Shown piece after piece: positions 37,218 to 45,375 of a stretch of DNA of 64,000 nucleotides. Origin of the DNA: Marinilabiliales bacterium (GTDB lineage Bacteria; Bacteroidota; Bacteroidia; Bacteroidales; SZUA-534); the NCBI GenBank assembly GCA_003512955.1, contig DOTG01000014.1:1-64000 (forward strand), read 5' to 3'. Below the pieces are notes generated by a model. It saw nothing but the letters and a program-made list of their open reading frames with translations. It was not told where the DNA came from and did not search any database. The translations under genes and the position numbers were made by a program. How positions within the stretch are numbered: position 1 is the stretch's first letter; every line of letters begins with the position of its first letter.

Positions 37218-37739
37218 ATGAAAAAGCCACTTATAATTGCCGCCTTACTATTGTTCCTGGGTGCTTGCAACGAATATTATTACATACCCGATGACATGAA
37301 ATTCAAATACAACGAAGGTGATACCGTTATTTTTAAATCAACCAAAAATGATTTGGACACTTTCGAAGTAAAATGGAAATCACAAGGGTTCGATGTTCAT
37401 GACAAACAATATTATTATGAAATGGAAAGGATCGGGGTCAAATATGCCGGGCAGGATTCAGTTAGAAAGAGATTTTTTATTAATAATGATATCTTACTTG
37501 CTACTAATGGATTTTTAGTAACCTGGGGCGATTTCCAAAATGGAAATAAATCTTTTCTACATGATTCAATTAAAATAAATGGTAGAAAATTTATATCTGT
37601 ATATGAAATCGAATCAGATACTTCCATCAATACGTTAGATTCAATTTATAAGATATTATTCAGCCGTAATTACGGTGTGCTAAAATATTGTTATAAAGAT
37701 GGAACTGAATATGAGTTTTATAGAGATATTGTAAAGTAG
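37218..37739 (+). CDS. lipoprotein of unknown function
   Basis: 173 residues. A lipoprotein signal peptide ends in LFLGAC, so Cys17 would be lipidated. The mature part is a small beta-rich domain with many aromatic residues (for example NEYYYIPDDMKFKYNEGD near the lipid anchor). No family recognised. It is divergent from the barrel gene with 193 bp between them, and it belongs to the same AT-rich islet. Confidence 0.65.
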   Translation: MKKPLIIAALLLFLGACNEYYYIPDDMKFKYNEGDTVIFKSTKNDLDTFEVKWKSQGFDVHDKQYYYEMERIGVKYAGQDSVRKRFFINNDILLATNGFLVTWGDFQNGNKSFLHDSIKINGRKFISVYEIESDTSINTLDSIYKILFSRNYGVLKYCYKDGTEYEFYRDIVK

Positions 37740-37902
37740 CAGTATAAAGAACTAAATCGTGAGATACTTAAAGTGATGCATCGCAAAGAAAAGATACTAT
37801 GCGAGTCAGTGTTTTTGCGGTTGTATTGGCTATCGGTTGATATTTTATGTAAATCCAAAATCATTGAAGAATAACAGATGGTAGATTTGTATTAGAAAAA
37901 AT

Positions 37903-37934
37903 AAAAAAGCGCTTGAAAACTCAGGCGCTTTTTT
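37903..37934. terminator. bidirectional intrinsic terminator
   Basis: AAAAAAGCGCTTGA pairs with TCAGGCGCTTTTTT (one G-U) around an AAAC tetraloop, with a T-run in either direction. It can end the lipoprotein transcript and, from the other side, the asnB transcript. Confidence 0.85.
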
Positions 37935-37938
37935 TGTT

Positions 37939-38003
37939 GTAACCCCGACCTCCCGGTCGGGCTTGTATTTAAAGGAAAAACCGACAAGGATGTCGGTGTT
38001 ACT
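37939..38003 (+). repeat. REP-like double-palindrome repeat, copy 1
   Basis: Two hairpins in a row: CCCGACC/GGTCGGG near 37944-37961, and ACCGACA/TGTCGGT near 37980-37997, with GTAAC and GTTAC at the ends. The whole unit repeats 99 bp downstream. Confidence 0.7.
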
Positions 38004-38037
38004 TTTTCAACTCCGAATTTGGGTTTGTGCTTTTGCA

Positions 38038-38106
38038 GTAACCCCGACCTCCGGTCGGGTCTGTCTTTATACAAGAATATCACCGACAGGGATGTTGGCG
38101 TTGCAA
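38038..38106 (+). repeat. REP-like double-palindrome repeat, copy 2
   Basis: Same order of two hairpins as copy 1 (CCGACC/GGTCGG, then CCGACA/TGTTGG with G-U pairs) and the same GTAACCCCGACCTCC opening. It ends 2 bp from the asnB stop codon. Confidence 0.7.
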
Positions 38107-38107
38107 C

Positions 38108-39775
38108 CTACACCGATGTTGAAACCGCATGTACATTCACCGCCCGTCCCGAAGGTTCGTTCATGTTCTGGAACGAAGCATCCCACGCCAAAGCTTCAGG
38201 CGTACTGCAAGCCACCGATGGAACCGATGGTACACTCAGCGCGGCGGCTTCCGATGGAAAATGCTCGGCAAAAATGGAACGGTAATAAAATTCCTCTTTG
38301 GTTTTTGGCGGTTGGGTAGGGAATTTGTATTTGGCATTGGCTAACTGCTCATCAGTCACCTGCTCGGCTACCACTTTTTTAAGCGTATCAATCCAGCTGT
38401 AACCCACGCCATCGCTGAACTGTTCCTTTTGCCTCCAGGTCACACTTGCTGGCAAATAACTTTCAAAAGCTTTCCGGATGACCCATTTTTCCATCCTTTC
38501 CGGGGTAATCATCTTATCTTTTGGGTTGATGCGCATGGCCACATCCATAAATTCCTTGTCCAAAAATGGAACCCGTCCTTCGATTCCCCAGGCAGCCAGC
38601 GATTTGTTGGCCCGCAAACAATCGTACTGGTGCAGTTTGCTCAGTTTGCGCACCGTTTCTTTATGAAACTCCTCGGCATTGGGAGCTTTGTGGAAATACA
38701 GGTAACCGCCAAACAACTCGTCGGCACCTTCGCCCGAAAGCACCATTTTTATTCCCATGGCTTTTATCGCCCGGGCCATCAGATACATAGGCGTTGAAGC
38801 CCGTACCGTGGTAATATCGTAGGTCTCCAGTTGGTAAATCACATCGCGGATGGCATCTAAACCCTCCTGAATGGTAAACAACACCTCGTGATGCACTGTT
38901 CCAATGTGTTCGGCCACCTTTTTAGCGGCAGCTAAATCGGGCGAACCTTTTAACCCTACCGCAAAAGAGTGCAGTTGGGGCCACCAGGCAGCCGACTGGT
39001 CATCGGTTTCAATCCGTTTTTGGGCATATTTTTTGGCTAATGCCGAAGTTACTGAAGAATCCAATCCGCCTGAAAGCAAAACGCCATAAGGAACATCGGA
39101 CATCAATTGGCGTTTTACTGCTGCATCCAACGCATCGTGCAATTCCTGAATCGAAGTTTTGTTATTTTTCACCGCTTCGTAATCGGTCCAGTCGCGGTGG
39201 TACCATTTTACCAATTTCCCGTCTTTGCTCGATAAGTAATGACCCGGAGGAAAAAGTTCAATGGTGGTACAAATACCTTCCAGTGCTTTCAGTTCCGAAG
39301 CCACGTAAAAGGTTCCGTTTTCATCGCGTCCCATGTACAAGGGGATAATACCAATATGGTCGCGGGCAATCATGTATTCATCTTTGGCAGAATCGTATAG
39401 GGCAAACCCGAAAATCCCGTTTAGTTCGTCTAAAAACTGGGTACCTTTTTCCTGATACAATGCCAGGATTACTTCACAATCCGATTCGGTTTTAAAATGG
39501 TATTTTCCTTCAAAGGTTTTACGGATTGCCCGGTGATTATAAATCTCGCCATTGATGGCCAGGATAACGGTCCCATCTTCACTGTACAAAGGTTGCTTTC
39601 CCGAGGTGGGATCGACAATGGCCAAACGTTCATGTGTTAAAATAGCCTTCTCCTCGCAATGGATGCCACTCCAGTCGGGTCCCCGGTGGCGCACTTTTTT
39701 CGACATTTTTAACAGCCGGGGCCGTAGTTCTTCTGCTTTTTGTTTCAATTCAAACGCACATACAATTCCGCACAT
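38108..39775 (-). CDS. asnB: asparagine synthase (glutamine-hydrolysing)
   Basis: 555 residues. Makes asparagine from aspartate, ATP and glutamine-derived ammonia. N-terminal class II glutaminase domain with the nucleophile Cys2 (MCGIV), then the synthetase domain with the PP-loop SGGLDSSV (about 235-242) and EGADELFGGY. The C-terminus (ACSTPEALAWDASF) is as in other Bacteroidota AsnB. Cytosolic. An 18-bp inverted repeat with a long loop lies in its upstream region and may matter for regulation. The 3' end adjoins REP-like repeats. Confidence 0.96.
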   Translation of the reverse strand: MCGIVCAFELKQKAEELRPRLLKMSKKVRHRGPDWSGIHCEEKAILTHERLAIVDPTSGKQPLYSEDGTVILAINGEIYNHRAIRKTFEGKYHFKTESDCEVILALYQEKGTQFLDELNGIFGFALYDSAKDEYMIARDHIGIIPLYMGRDENGTFYVASELKALEGICTTIELFPPGHYLSSKDGKLVKWYHRDWTDYEAVKNNKTSIQELHDALDAAVKRQLMSDVPYGVLLSGGLDSSVTSALAKKYAQKRIETDDQSAAWWPQLHSFAVGLKGSPDLAAAKKVAEHIGTVHHEVLFTIQEGLDAIRDVIYQLETYDITTVRASTPMYLMARAIKAMGIKMVLSGEGADELFGGYLYFHKAPNAEEFHKETVRKLSKLHQYDCLRANKSLAAWGIEGRVPFLDKEFMDVAMRINPKDKMITPERMEKWVIRKAFESYLPASVTWRQKEQFSDGVGYSWIDTLKKVVAEQVTDEQLANAKYKFPTQPPKTKEEFYYRSIFAEHFPSEAAALSVPSVPSVACSTPEALAWDASFQNMNEPSGRAVNVHAVSTSV

Positions 39776-39935
39776 ATTCTTTAATTTTCAATTGATATTT
39801 AAAGTTTGACTTATAAATAACACAATAAAGATGTGTTAGCTTATAATTCGACACTAAAATATACAAATATGTTTTAAATTAAAACAATATGATGATTTTT
39901 TTGAAGAAATTTTAAAATTTTGTTTTTTTGGTAAT

Positions 39936-40002
39936 ATTCACCCGGTGACTTTTTGATTATAGAATTATGCTTTATATTCACGCCCGTAGTCACCGGATGA
40001 AT
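39936..40002. repeat. imperfect long-loop inverted repeat upstream of asnB
   Basis: ATTCACCCGGTGAC (39936-39949) and GTCACCGGATGAAT (39989-40002) are complementary at 13 of 14 positions, with more pairing outward, around a 39-bp loop that holds a third TATTCAC-like stretch. It lies about 160-230 bp upstream of asnB and just after the TetR gene. No T-run follows in either direction, so it is not a simple terminator; it may be an operator pair or leader structure. Confidence 0.55.
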
Positions 40003-40056
40003 ATCAATACTTTAGAACCATTTTCTTTTGGAGCAATTATTTTAACGGGATTCTGA

Positions 40057-40662
40057 TTATTTTGCTACTGCCGATATCCCATTAAAAAGAATGGGGAGCA
40101 TTTCTTCCAAACGTTCTTTGATTGTTTCTTCTGCTTCCATCAAAATGGGGGCTTCCAGTCCCTTAATAATGGTCATGATGGAAAGTGCCGTCATGTATGT
40201 ATTTCTGATGGTAAAGATGCCTTGCCGCACACCCTCATCCAATATACTTTTGATGACTTCAATTTCTATGGTTTCATATTTTGCCCTTAATTCCTTAGCA
40301 TTTTCAAGCGACAGATATTGTTTTTTCTGAAAGTCGAAAAGGTTGCCCAGTTTTTTAATGGCATTGATGCGGACCTCAATATAACTGGTGATTTGTTCTT
40401 TGGGGTTATTGGTTCTGCCGATGGCTGCCAATATCTCTTCTTTGAGTTCGCAGGCTTCTTTATCAAGGACCGCCCTGAAGATGTCTTCTTTACTGATAAA
40501 ATAATAATAGATGGAACTTTTCCCTTTGTGGAGTTCACCGGCAATGTCGTCGATGGTGGTTTTTTTATACCCATATTTTTCAAAGATCTCTTGCGAGGCT
40601 TTCAATATTTGGTTTCGGGTTGCACTTTTTGAGTCATGTATTCCGTTTGATTCGTTTTTCAT
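40057..40662 (-). CDS. TetR/AcrR-family transcriptional regulator
   Basis: 201 residues with the N-terminal TetR helix-turn-helix (ILKASQEIFEKYGYKKTTID, then IAGELHKGKSSIYYYFISKE) and an all-helical ligand domain. No efflux pump or enzyme gene is adjacent, so its target is not obvious; the inverted repeat directly downstream could be a binding site but lies 3' of the gene. Upstream are 202 bp to the end of rnr. Ligand unknown. Confidence 0.88.
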   Translation of the reverse strand: MKNESNGIHDSKSATRNQILKASQEIFEKYGYKKTTIDDIAGELHKGKSSIYYYFISKEDIFRAVLDKEACELKEEILAAIGRTNNPKEQITSYIEVRINAIKKLGNLFDFQKKQYLSLENAKELRAKYETIEIEVIKSILDEGVRQGIFTIRNTYMTALSIMTIIKGLEAPILMEAEETIKERLEEMLPILFNGISAVAK

Positions 40663-40864
40663 GTGCCGGAGATTTATGCATTCGAACGTTTTGTGATTTT
40701 GTTCAAATGTATCATTACAGGATTAATTTTCCAACAAAACAAATCATGTTTTCATAAACTCCATATTTCATGAGGCCTTGGCTGTACCCAAAGGGATAAA
40801 CTTTTGTGGGTAAACAAGAAACAAATCAATGCAGCATCAAAACCATCAGAATGAATTTTGACTC

Positions 40865-43081
40865 TTACCTTCTTCTTTTATGCTTTGGTTTTAAAGGAAT
40901 AAGCGGTTCTTCTTCGGCAAAATCGTGAACCATTTCAAAATCGAGCTGCTTTTTGGACAGGTTGGCCGAAACAACTTTAATTTCTACCTCATCGCCCATG
41001 GTGTAACGTCTTTTGGTCCGGTTGCCAATAAGGGCAAATTCTGCCTCATCGTATTCATAAAAGTCATCGATTAAGGTACGTACCGGAACCATTCCTTCAC
41101 ATTTGCTATCAATCAATTCTACATAAATGCCCCACTGTGTTACCCCTGAAATAACACCTTTGAATTCCTTTCCAACATTGTCTTTCATAAATTCTACCTG
41201 CTTGTATTTTACCGAGGCCCGCTCGGCATTGGCAGCCAACTGTTCCATGTCGGAAGAGTGTTTGCACATTTCTTCGTAGGTATCGTCAGGAACTGATTTT
41301 CCGCCAGCTAAATAATGTTCCAGCAGACGGTGCGCCATCATGTCGGGATAGCGCCGGATGGGAGAGGTGAAATGGGAATAGTAATCGAAGGATAATCCGT
41401 AATGGCCAATATTCTTGGTGGAATATTCGGCTTTAGCCATGGTACGGATGGCAAGGGTTTCAACTACCGTTTGCTCATTTTTTCCATGAACATCCACCAA
41501 TAACTGGTTCATGGAATCAGCAATTTTTTTGGCCGATTTGGTTTGAATCTGGTAACCAAACCGCTTGATAAAAAAGGCAAAGGCATTCAGTTTCTCTTTA
41601 TTAGGTTCATCGTGAACCCGGTAAACAAAAGTCCTGACAGCTTTATTGGCATCGGGTTTACCAATGAATTCGGCCACTTTTTTGTTGGCCAAAAGCATGA
41701 ATTCCTCAATCAACTGGTTGCTCTCTTTGTTCTCTTTCAAGTAAACGCCAATGGGGCGGGCTTTTTCATCGAGTTGGAACTTTACTTCGCTGCGTTCAAA
41801 AGCAATGGAACCGGCATGGAACCGTTTCTTTCGGAGTTTTAGTGCCAATTGGTGCAGCAATAAAATCTCATTTTTTAAATCGCCTGCTTCTGTTTCGATC
41901 ACCTCCTGGGCTTCTTCGTAGGTAAATCGCCTGTCGGAGTTGATGATGGTTTTCCCAAACCATTGTTTAACGATGTGAGCTTCGGCATCGAGTTCAAAAA
42001 CGGCTGAAAAGCAAAGTTTCTCTTCGTTGGGGCGAAGCGAACAAATCAGGTTCGACAGCCGTTCGGGCAACATCGGGACAACCCTATCTACCAAATAAAC
42101 AGAGGTTGCACGCTCATAAGCCTCTTTTTCAAGAGCTGTATTTGGGCGCACATAATGGGTTACATCGGCAATATGCACTCCCACTTCAATGTTTCCGTTT
42201 TTAAGGGTTTGGATGGAAAGGGCATCGTCAAAATCCTTGGCATCAAAGGGGTCGATGGTAAGTGTGGTAATCTTACGGAAATCGCGTCGGTGGCTAATTT
42301 CTTCTTCGGTAATTTTATCAGGAATTTTCCCGGCAGATTCCAAAACCCGTTTTGGAAATTCATAGGGGAGGCCAAATTCTGCTAATATGGCATGCATCTC
42401 CACTTCATTTTCGCCGGGCATACCCAGCACCTCAATGATTTCGCCAATGGGGTTTTTCTGTTTTTCGGGCCATTCTAAAATCTTGGCAATAGCCTTTTGT
42501 CCGCTTGTTGCTTTTTTTAATTTATCGAGTGGAATAAAAATATCGAAAGGCATCTGGTTCCGTTCGGGGATTAAAAAGGCAAAATGTTGCGATACTTCAA
42601 CCACACCCACAAAAGTTTCGCGGTTGCGTTTGAGTATTTCCACTACCTCACCTTCCACGTGGTTGCGTTCTTTGCGCGCATATACATAAACCTTCACCAC
42701 ATCGTCGTGTAGGGCGTGGTTCAGGTTTTTGGCGGCAATAAACACATCGCGTTCAATTTCGTCGGAAATAATGTAGGCCGAACCTTTGGCGGTTAAATCG
42801 ACTTTTCCTATAATATAATTCCCTTGGGTTTTTAGCTTGAATTTTCCTTTATGGATTTCGATCAAATCACCCTTTTGCGTCAATTCCACCAAACAACTGT
42901 TGATAAGGTGCGCGGTACTGGCATCTTTTACATGAAGCAGTTTGGCCATCTGCCTGTAATTCAGCGATCGGCCTGCATCTTCGTTAAAAACTTTAAGTAT
43001 ATGACTAATTAATGCTGGGCGGTTATATGAAGTTTGGGATGCCCCCTTTTTTCCGAATCCGTTTTTGTTTTTTTTTGACAT
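40865..43081 (-). CDS. rnr: ribonuclease R
   Basis: 738 residues. A 3'-5' exoribonuclease that degrades structured RNA. N-terminal winged-helix (about 20-85), cold-shock OB folds, RNB catalytic domain with the metal-binding motif TIDPFDAKDFDDALS (about 275-290) and the HYGLSFDYYSHFTSPIRRYPD segment, S1 domain (about 630-715) and a basic tail ending KPKHKRRR. It begins 6 bp after the PAP2-like gene and is third in the rpoN - PAP2-like - rnr transcript. Confidence 0.96.
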   Translation of the reverse strand: MSKKNKNGFGKKGASQTSYNRPALISHILKVFNEDAGRSLNYRQMAKLLHVKDASTAHLINSCLVELTQKGDLIEIHKGKFKLKTQGNYIIGKVDLTAKGSAYIISDEIERDVFIAAKNLNHALHDDVVKVYVYARKERNHVEGEVVEILKRNRETFVGVVEVSQHFAFLIPERNQMPFDIFIPLDKLKKATSGQKAIAKILEWPEKQKNPIGEIIEVLGMPGENEVEMHAILAEFGLPYEFPKRVLESAGKIPDKITEEEISHRRDFRKITTLTIDPFDAKDFDDALSIQTLKNGNIEVGVHIADVTHYVRPNTALEKEAYERATSVYLVDRVVPMLPERLSNLICSLRPNEEKLCFSAVFELDAEAHIVKQWFGKTIINSDRRFTYEEAQEVIETEAGDLKNEILLLHQLALKLRKKRFHAGSIAFERSEVKFQLDEKARPIGVYLKENKESNQLIEEFMLLANKKVAEFIGKPDANKAVRTFVYRVHDEPNKEKLNAFAFFIKRFGYQIQTKSAKKIADSMNQLLVDVHGKNEQTVVETLAIRTMAKAEYSTKNIGHYGLSFDYYSHFTSPIRRYPDMMAHRLLEHYLAGGKSVPDDTYEEMCKHSSDMEQLAANAERASVKYKQVEFMKDNVGKEFKGVISGVTQWGIYVELIDSKCEGMVPVRTLIDDFYEYDEAEFALIGNRTKRRYTMGDEVEIKVVSANLSKKQLDFEMVHDFAEEEPLIPLKPKHKRRR

Positions 43082-43087
43082 AAAATA

Positions 43088-43699
43088 TTACCCATTAAAA
43101 ATTAATAGAGTGGCTGTTGTACTAATAAAACCCAACATAAACCCGGCATAAATTTGTGTATGATTGTGCTCGTTCAGGTAAAGGCGGGCGGAACCAATAA
43201 GCCCGGCAATAAAAATGGAGATCATTAAAAAACTATCCAAATAGATTTGATATAATATACCCAATGAGGATAACAGACCAATAAATCCGCCAATGCCAAT
43301 CATGTGTAAACTTATCTTCCATTTGAGGTGGATGATTGAAGCCATGAAGACCGAAACAAAGGAAGCCAGCAAGAATTGCTGCAAAAGCGTGGGGGCCGCA
43401 TAGCGATGCAGGATATAGTATCCAAAATAATAAAACAACGAGGCGGTAAACATTGGTACCAAACGCTCGCGCCGCTCTGAAACTTGAATTCCGGTTATCA
43501 TTCGCTGGTAATAGAATACAGGTAACATGGCCAATGGGAAAAACAGGGTGGTTAAAGCCACAATTAGTAAAATGGCCCGTTTCCCTTCGGTTGGGAGTAA
43601 GGATAAATGGCTAAATGCCAAAATCATAAAAATACCTGCAACAGGCATAAATACCGGATGAAACAGATAGGTGACTGATTTAAATAATTTTGATGTCAT
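43088..43699 (-). CDS. PAP2-like integral membrane protein, incomplete signature
   Basis: About 203 residues (the frame extends to 43744; ATG 43699 is preferred because the hydrophobic part begins soon after). Six or so transmembrane helices. It resembles the membrane PAP2 phosphatase fold in order of motifs, with SERRERLVP, KISLHMIG and ARLYLNEHNHTQ, but the expected PSGH and the final acidic partner of SRX5HX3D are not matched. It may be a divergent or inactive lipid phosphatase. It sits between rpoN (26 bp) and rnr (6 bp) on the same strand. Confidence 0.6.
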   Translation of the reverse strand: MTSKLFKSVTYLFHPVFMPVAGIFMILAFSHLSLLPTEGKRAILLIVALTTLFFPLAMLPVFYYQRMITGIQVSERRERLVPMFTASLFYYFGYYILHRYAAPTLLQQFLLASFVSVFMASIIHLKWKISLHMIGIGGFIGLLSSLGILYQIYLDSFLMISIFIAGLIGSARLYLNEHNHTQIYAGFMLGFISTTATLLIFNG

Positions 43700-43770
43700 G
43701 GTTTTAAAATAAACCACAAGGTAAAAAGTTTTTATGGGTTTCAAAAAACCGAATCAAAAAACGACGGTTT

Positions 43771-45222
43771 CTAGCGAAGCTCTTTACGAAGCCTGGCTAC
43801 AGGAATCCCTAATTGTTCCCGGTATTTGGCCACGGTACGCCGTGCAATTTGGTACCCTTTTTCCTGGAGGATTTCGGTCAAACGCTCATCGGTGAGTGGC
43901 CGTTTTTTGTTCTCTCCCTGAATGGCTTCATCCAGGATGCTTTTAACCTCCCGGGCACTCACTTCCTCACCGCTAGTGGTTTGCATGGCCTCCGAGAAAA
44001 ACGATTTTAACGACAAAATACCAAAATCGGTTTGTATGTATTTGCTGTTGGCTACCCTTGAGATGGTAGAAATATCAAGTCCGGTAACATCGGCCACATC
44101 TTTAAGAATCATGGGCTTGAGTTTCTTTTCATCACCATCGAGAAAATATTCTTTCTGATATTCCAGAATGGCCTCCATCGTCACTAATAACGTGGTTTGT
44201 CGTTGTTTGATGGCATCAATGAACCAACGGGCCGAATCCAATTTCTGCTTGACAAAGGTGATGGTTTCCTTATCCTGCCTGCTGCGTTTGGCTTTTTTCC
44301 GGGCCAAATCGCTCAACATCTCGGCATAGGTCCGGCTCACTTTTAATTCGGGGACATTTCGTTCATTCAGGGATAATTCCAAAATACCATCGTGGTTTTC
44401 GAGTACAAAGTCAGGAATAATCGGCCTACTTGTTTGATCGCGAGGGTCGGCATACCCGCCACCGGGTTTTGGATTTAGCCTGAGGATTTCGTCCAGCGCG
44501 GCTTTTAGCAAATCTTCGGTAATGTTTAGCTTGCTGATGATTTTATCGTAATGTTTCCGGGTAAATTCCATGAAATTATCGGCTAAAATCTGTTCTGCCA
44601 GATGCACAGCCGGATTATTTTTGTCGCGTTTCCGTATTTGTATTAACAGGCACTGCTGCAAGTTTAAAGCCCCAACACCAGGAGGGTCAAAATCCTGAAT
44701 CACGGCCAGCACCTTTTCCAATTGCTCCATGTTGGTTTCAATGTTCAGGGCAAATGCCAGGTCATCAATAATTGCCTCTAAATCACGGCGCAGGTAACCA
44801 TCGTCATCAATATTTCCAATAATGTATTCGGCCAGTTTACGTTCAAAATCAGTTAAAACCTGCAATCCGAGTTGGGCAATCAGGCTCTCGTGAAAAGTAG
44901 AGCCCACTGAAAAGGGGATATCTTTCCGTTCATCGTCTTTGGAATAATTGCTGGCTCTTAATTTATAGGATGGGGTATCATCATCGTTTGCCAGATATTC
45001 TTCGATAGAAAACTCTTCCGGCTCTTTTTCTTCTTTGGGCTCACCATCGTCGGCACTAAATTCACCCTCTAAATTTCCCTCTTCCAAAGCAGGGTTTTCT
45101 TCAATTTCTTTTTTGATACGCTGATCGAGCTGCATGGTAGGTATTTCGAGCAACTTGATAAACTGTATCTGTTGGGGTGAAAGTTTCTGTAAAAGTTTTT
45201 GTTGTAATCGCTGTTTTAACAT
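43771..45222 (-). CDS. rpoN: RNA polymerase sigma-54 factor
   Basis: 483 residues. Region I is glutamine/leucine-rich (LKQRLQQKLLQKLSPQQIQFIKLLE), region II is acidic (about 45-90), the core-binding and helix-turn-helix parts follow, and the C-terminal RpoN box ARRTVAKYRE that reads the −24 element is intact. Directs RNA polymerase to −24/−12 promoters with the help of AAA+ activators; no such activator is in the window. Downstream of asnS with a terminator between them. Confidence 0.97.
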   Translation of the reverse strand: MLKQRLQQKLLQKLSPQQIQFIKLLEIPTMQLDQRIKKEIEENPALEEGNLEGEFSADDGEPKEEKEPEEFSIEEYLANDDDTPSYKLRASNYSKDDERKDIPFSVGSTFHESLIAQLGLQVLTDFERKLAEYIIGNIDDDGYLRRDLEAIIDDLAFALNIETNMEQLEKVLAVIQDFDPPGVGALNLQQCLLIQIRKRDKNNPAVHLAEQILADNFMEFTRKHYDKIISKLNITEDLLKAALDEILRLNPKPGGGYADPRDQTSRPIIPDFVLENHDGILELSLNERNVPELKVSRTYAEMLSDLARKKAKRSRQDKETITFVKQKLDSARWFIDAIKQRQTTLLVTMEAILEYQKEYFLDGDEKKLKPMILKDVADVTGLDISTISRVANSKYIQTDFGILSLKSFFSEAMQTTSGEEVSAREVKSILDEAIQGENKKRPLTDERLTEILQEKGYQIARRTVAKYREQLGIPVARLRKELR

Positions 45223-45320
45223 GCCAAGTCCCTTTAATCGTTCAATAAAACAATTGGTTGCAATTTAGTGAAAAACCTTGATTTTACTGACATGAAAATA
45301 GAAGAATCCTTTATAAAACG

Positions 45321-45353
45321 AAAAGAGACTCACGATTGTTGCAAGTCTCTTTT
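45321..45353. terminator. asnS terminator
   Basis: AAAAGAGACT pairs perfectly with AGTCTCTTTT (10 bp) around a 13-nt loop, and T-runs follow in both directions. It lies 22 bp after the asnS stop and about 100 bp before the rpoN start, separating the two transcripts. Confidence 0.75.
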
Positions 45354-45375
45354 TTTGAATTTATTTTGTTTGGAA

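Larger units (their letters stand above)
37740..38107. other. repeat-containing gene-free region between lipoprotein gene and asnB
   Basis: Convergent 3' ends. Contains a strong bidirectional terminator (37903-37934) and two copies of a REP-like palindromic repeat (37939-38003 and 38038-38106). The first 160 bp show nothing recognisable. Confidence 0.7.
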
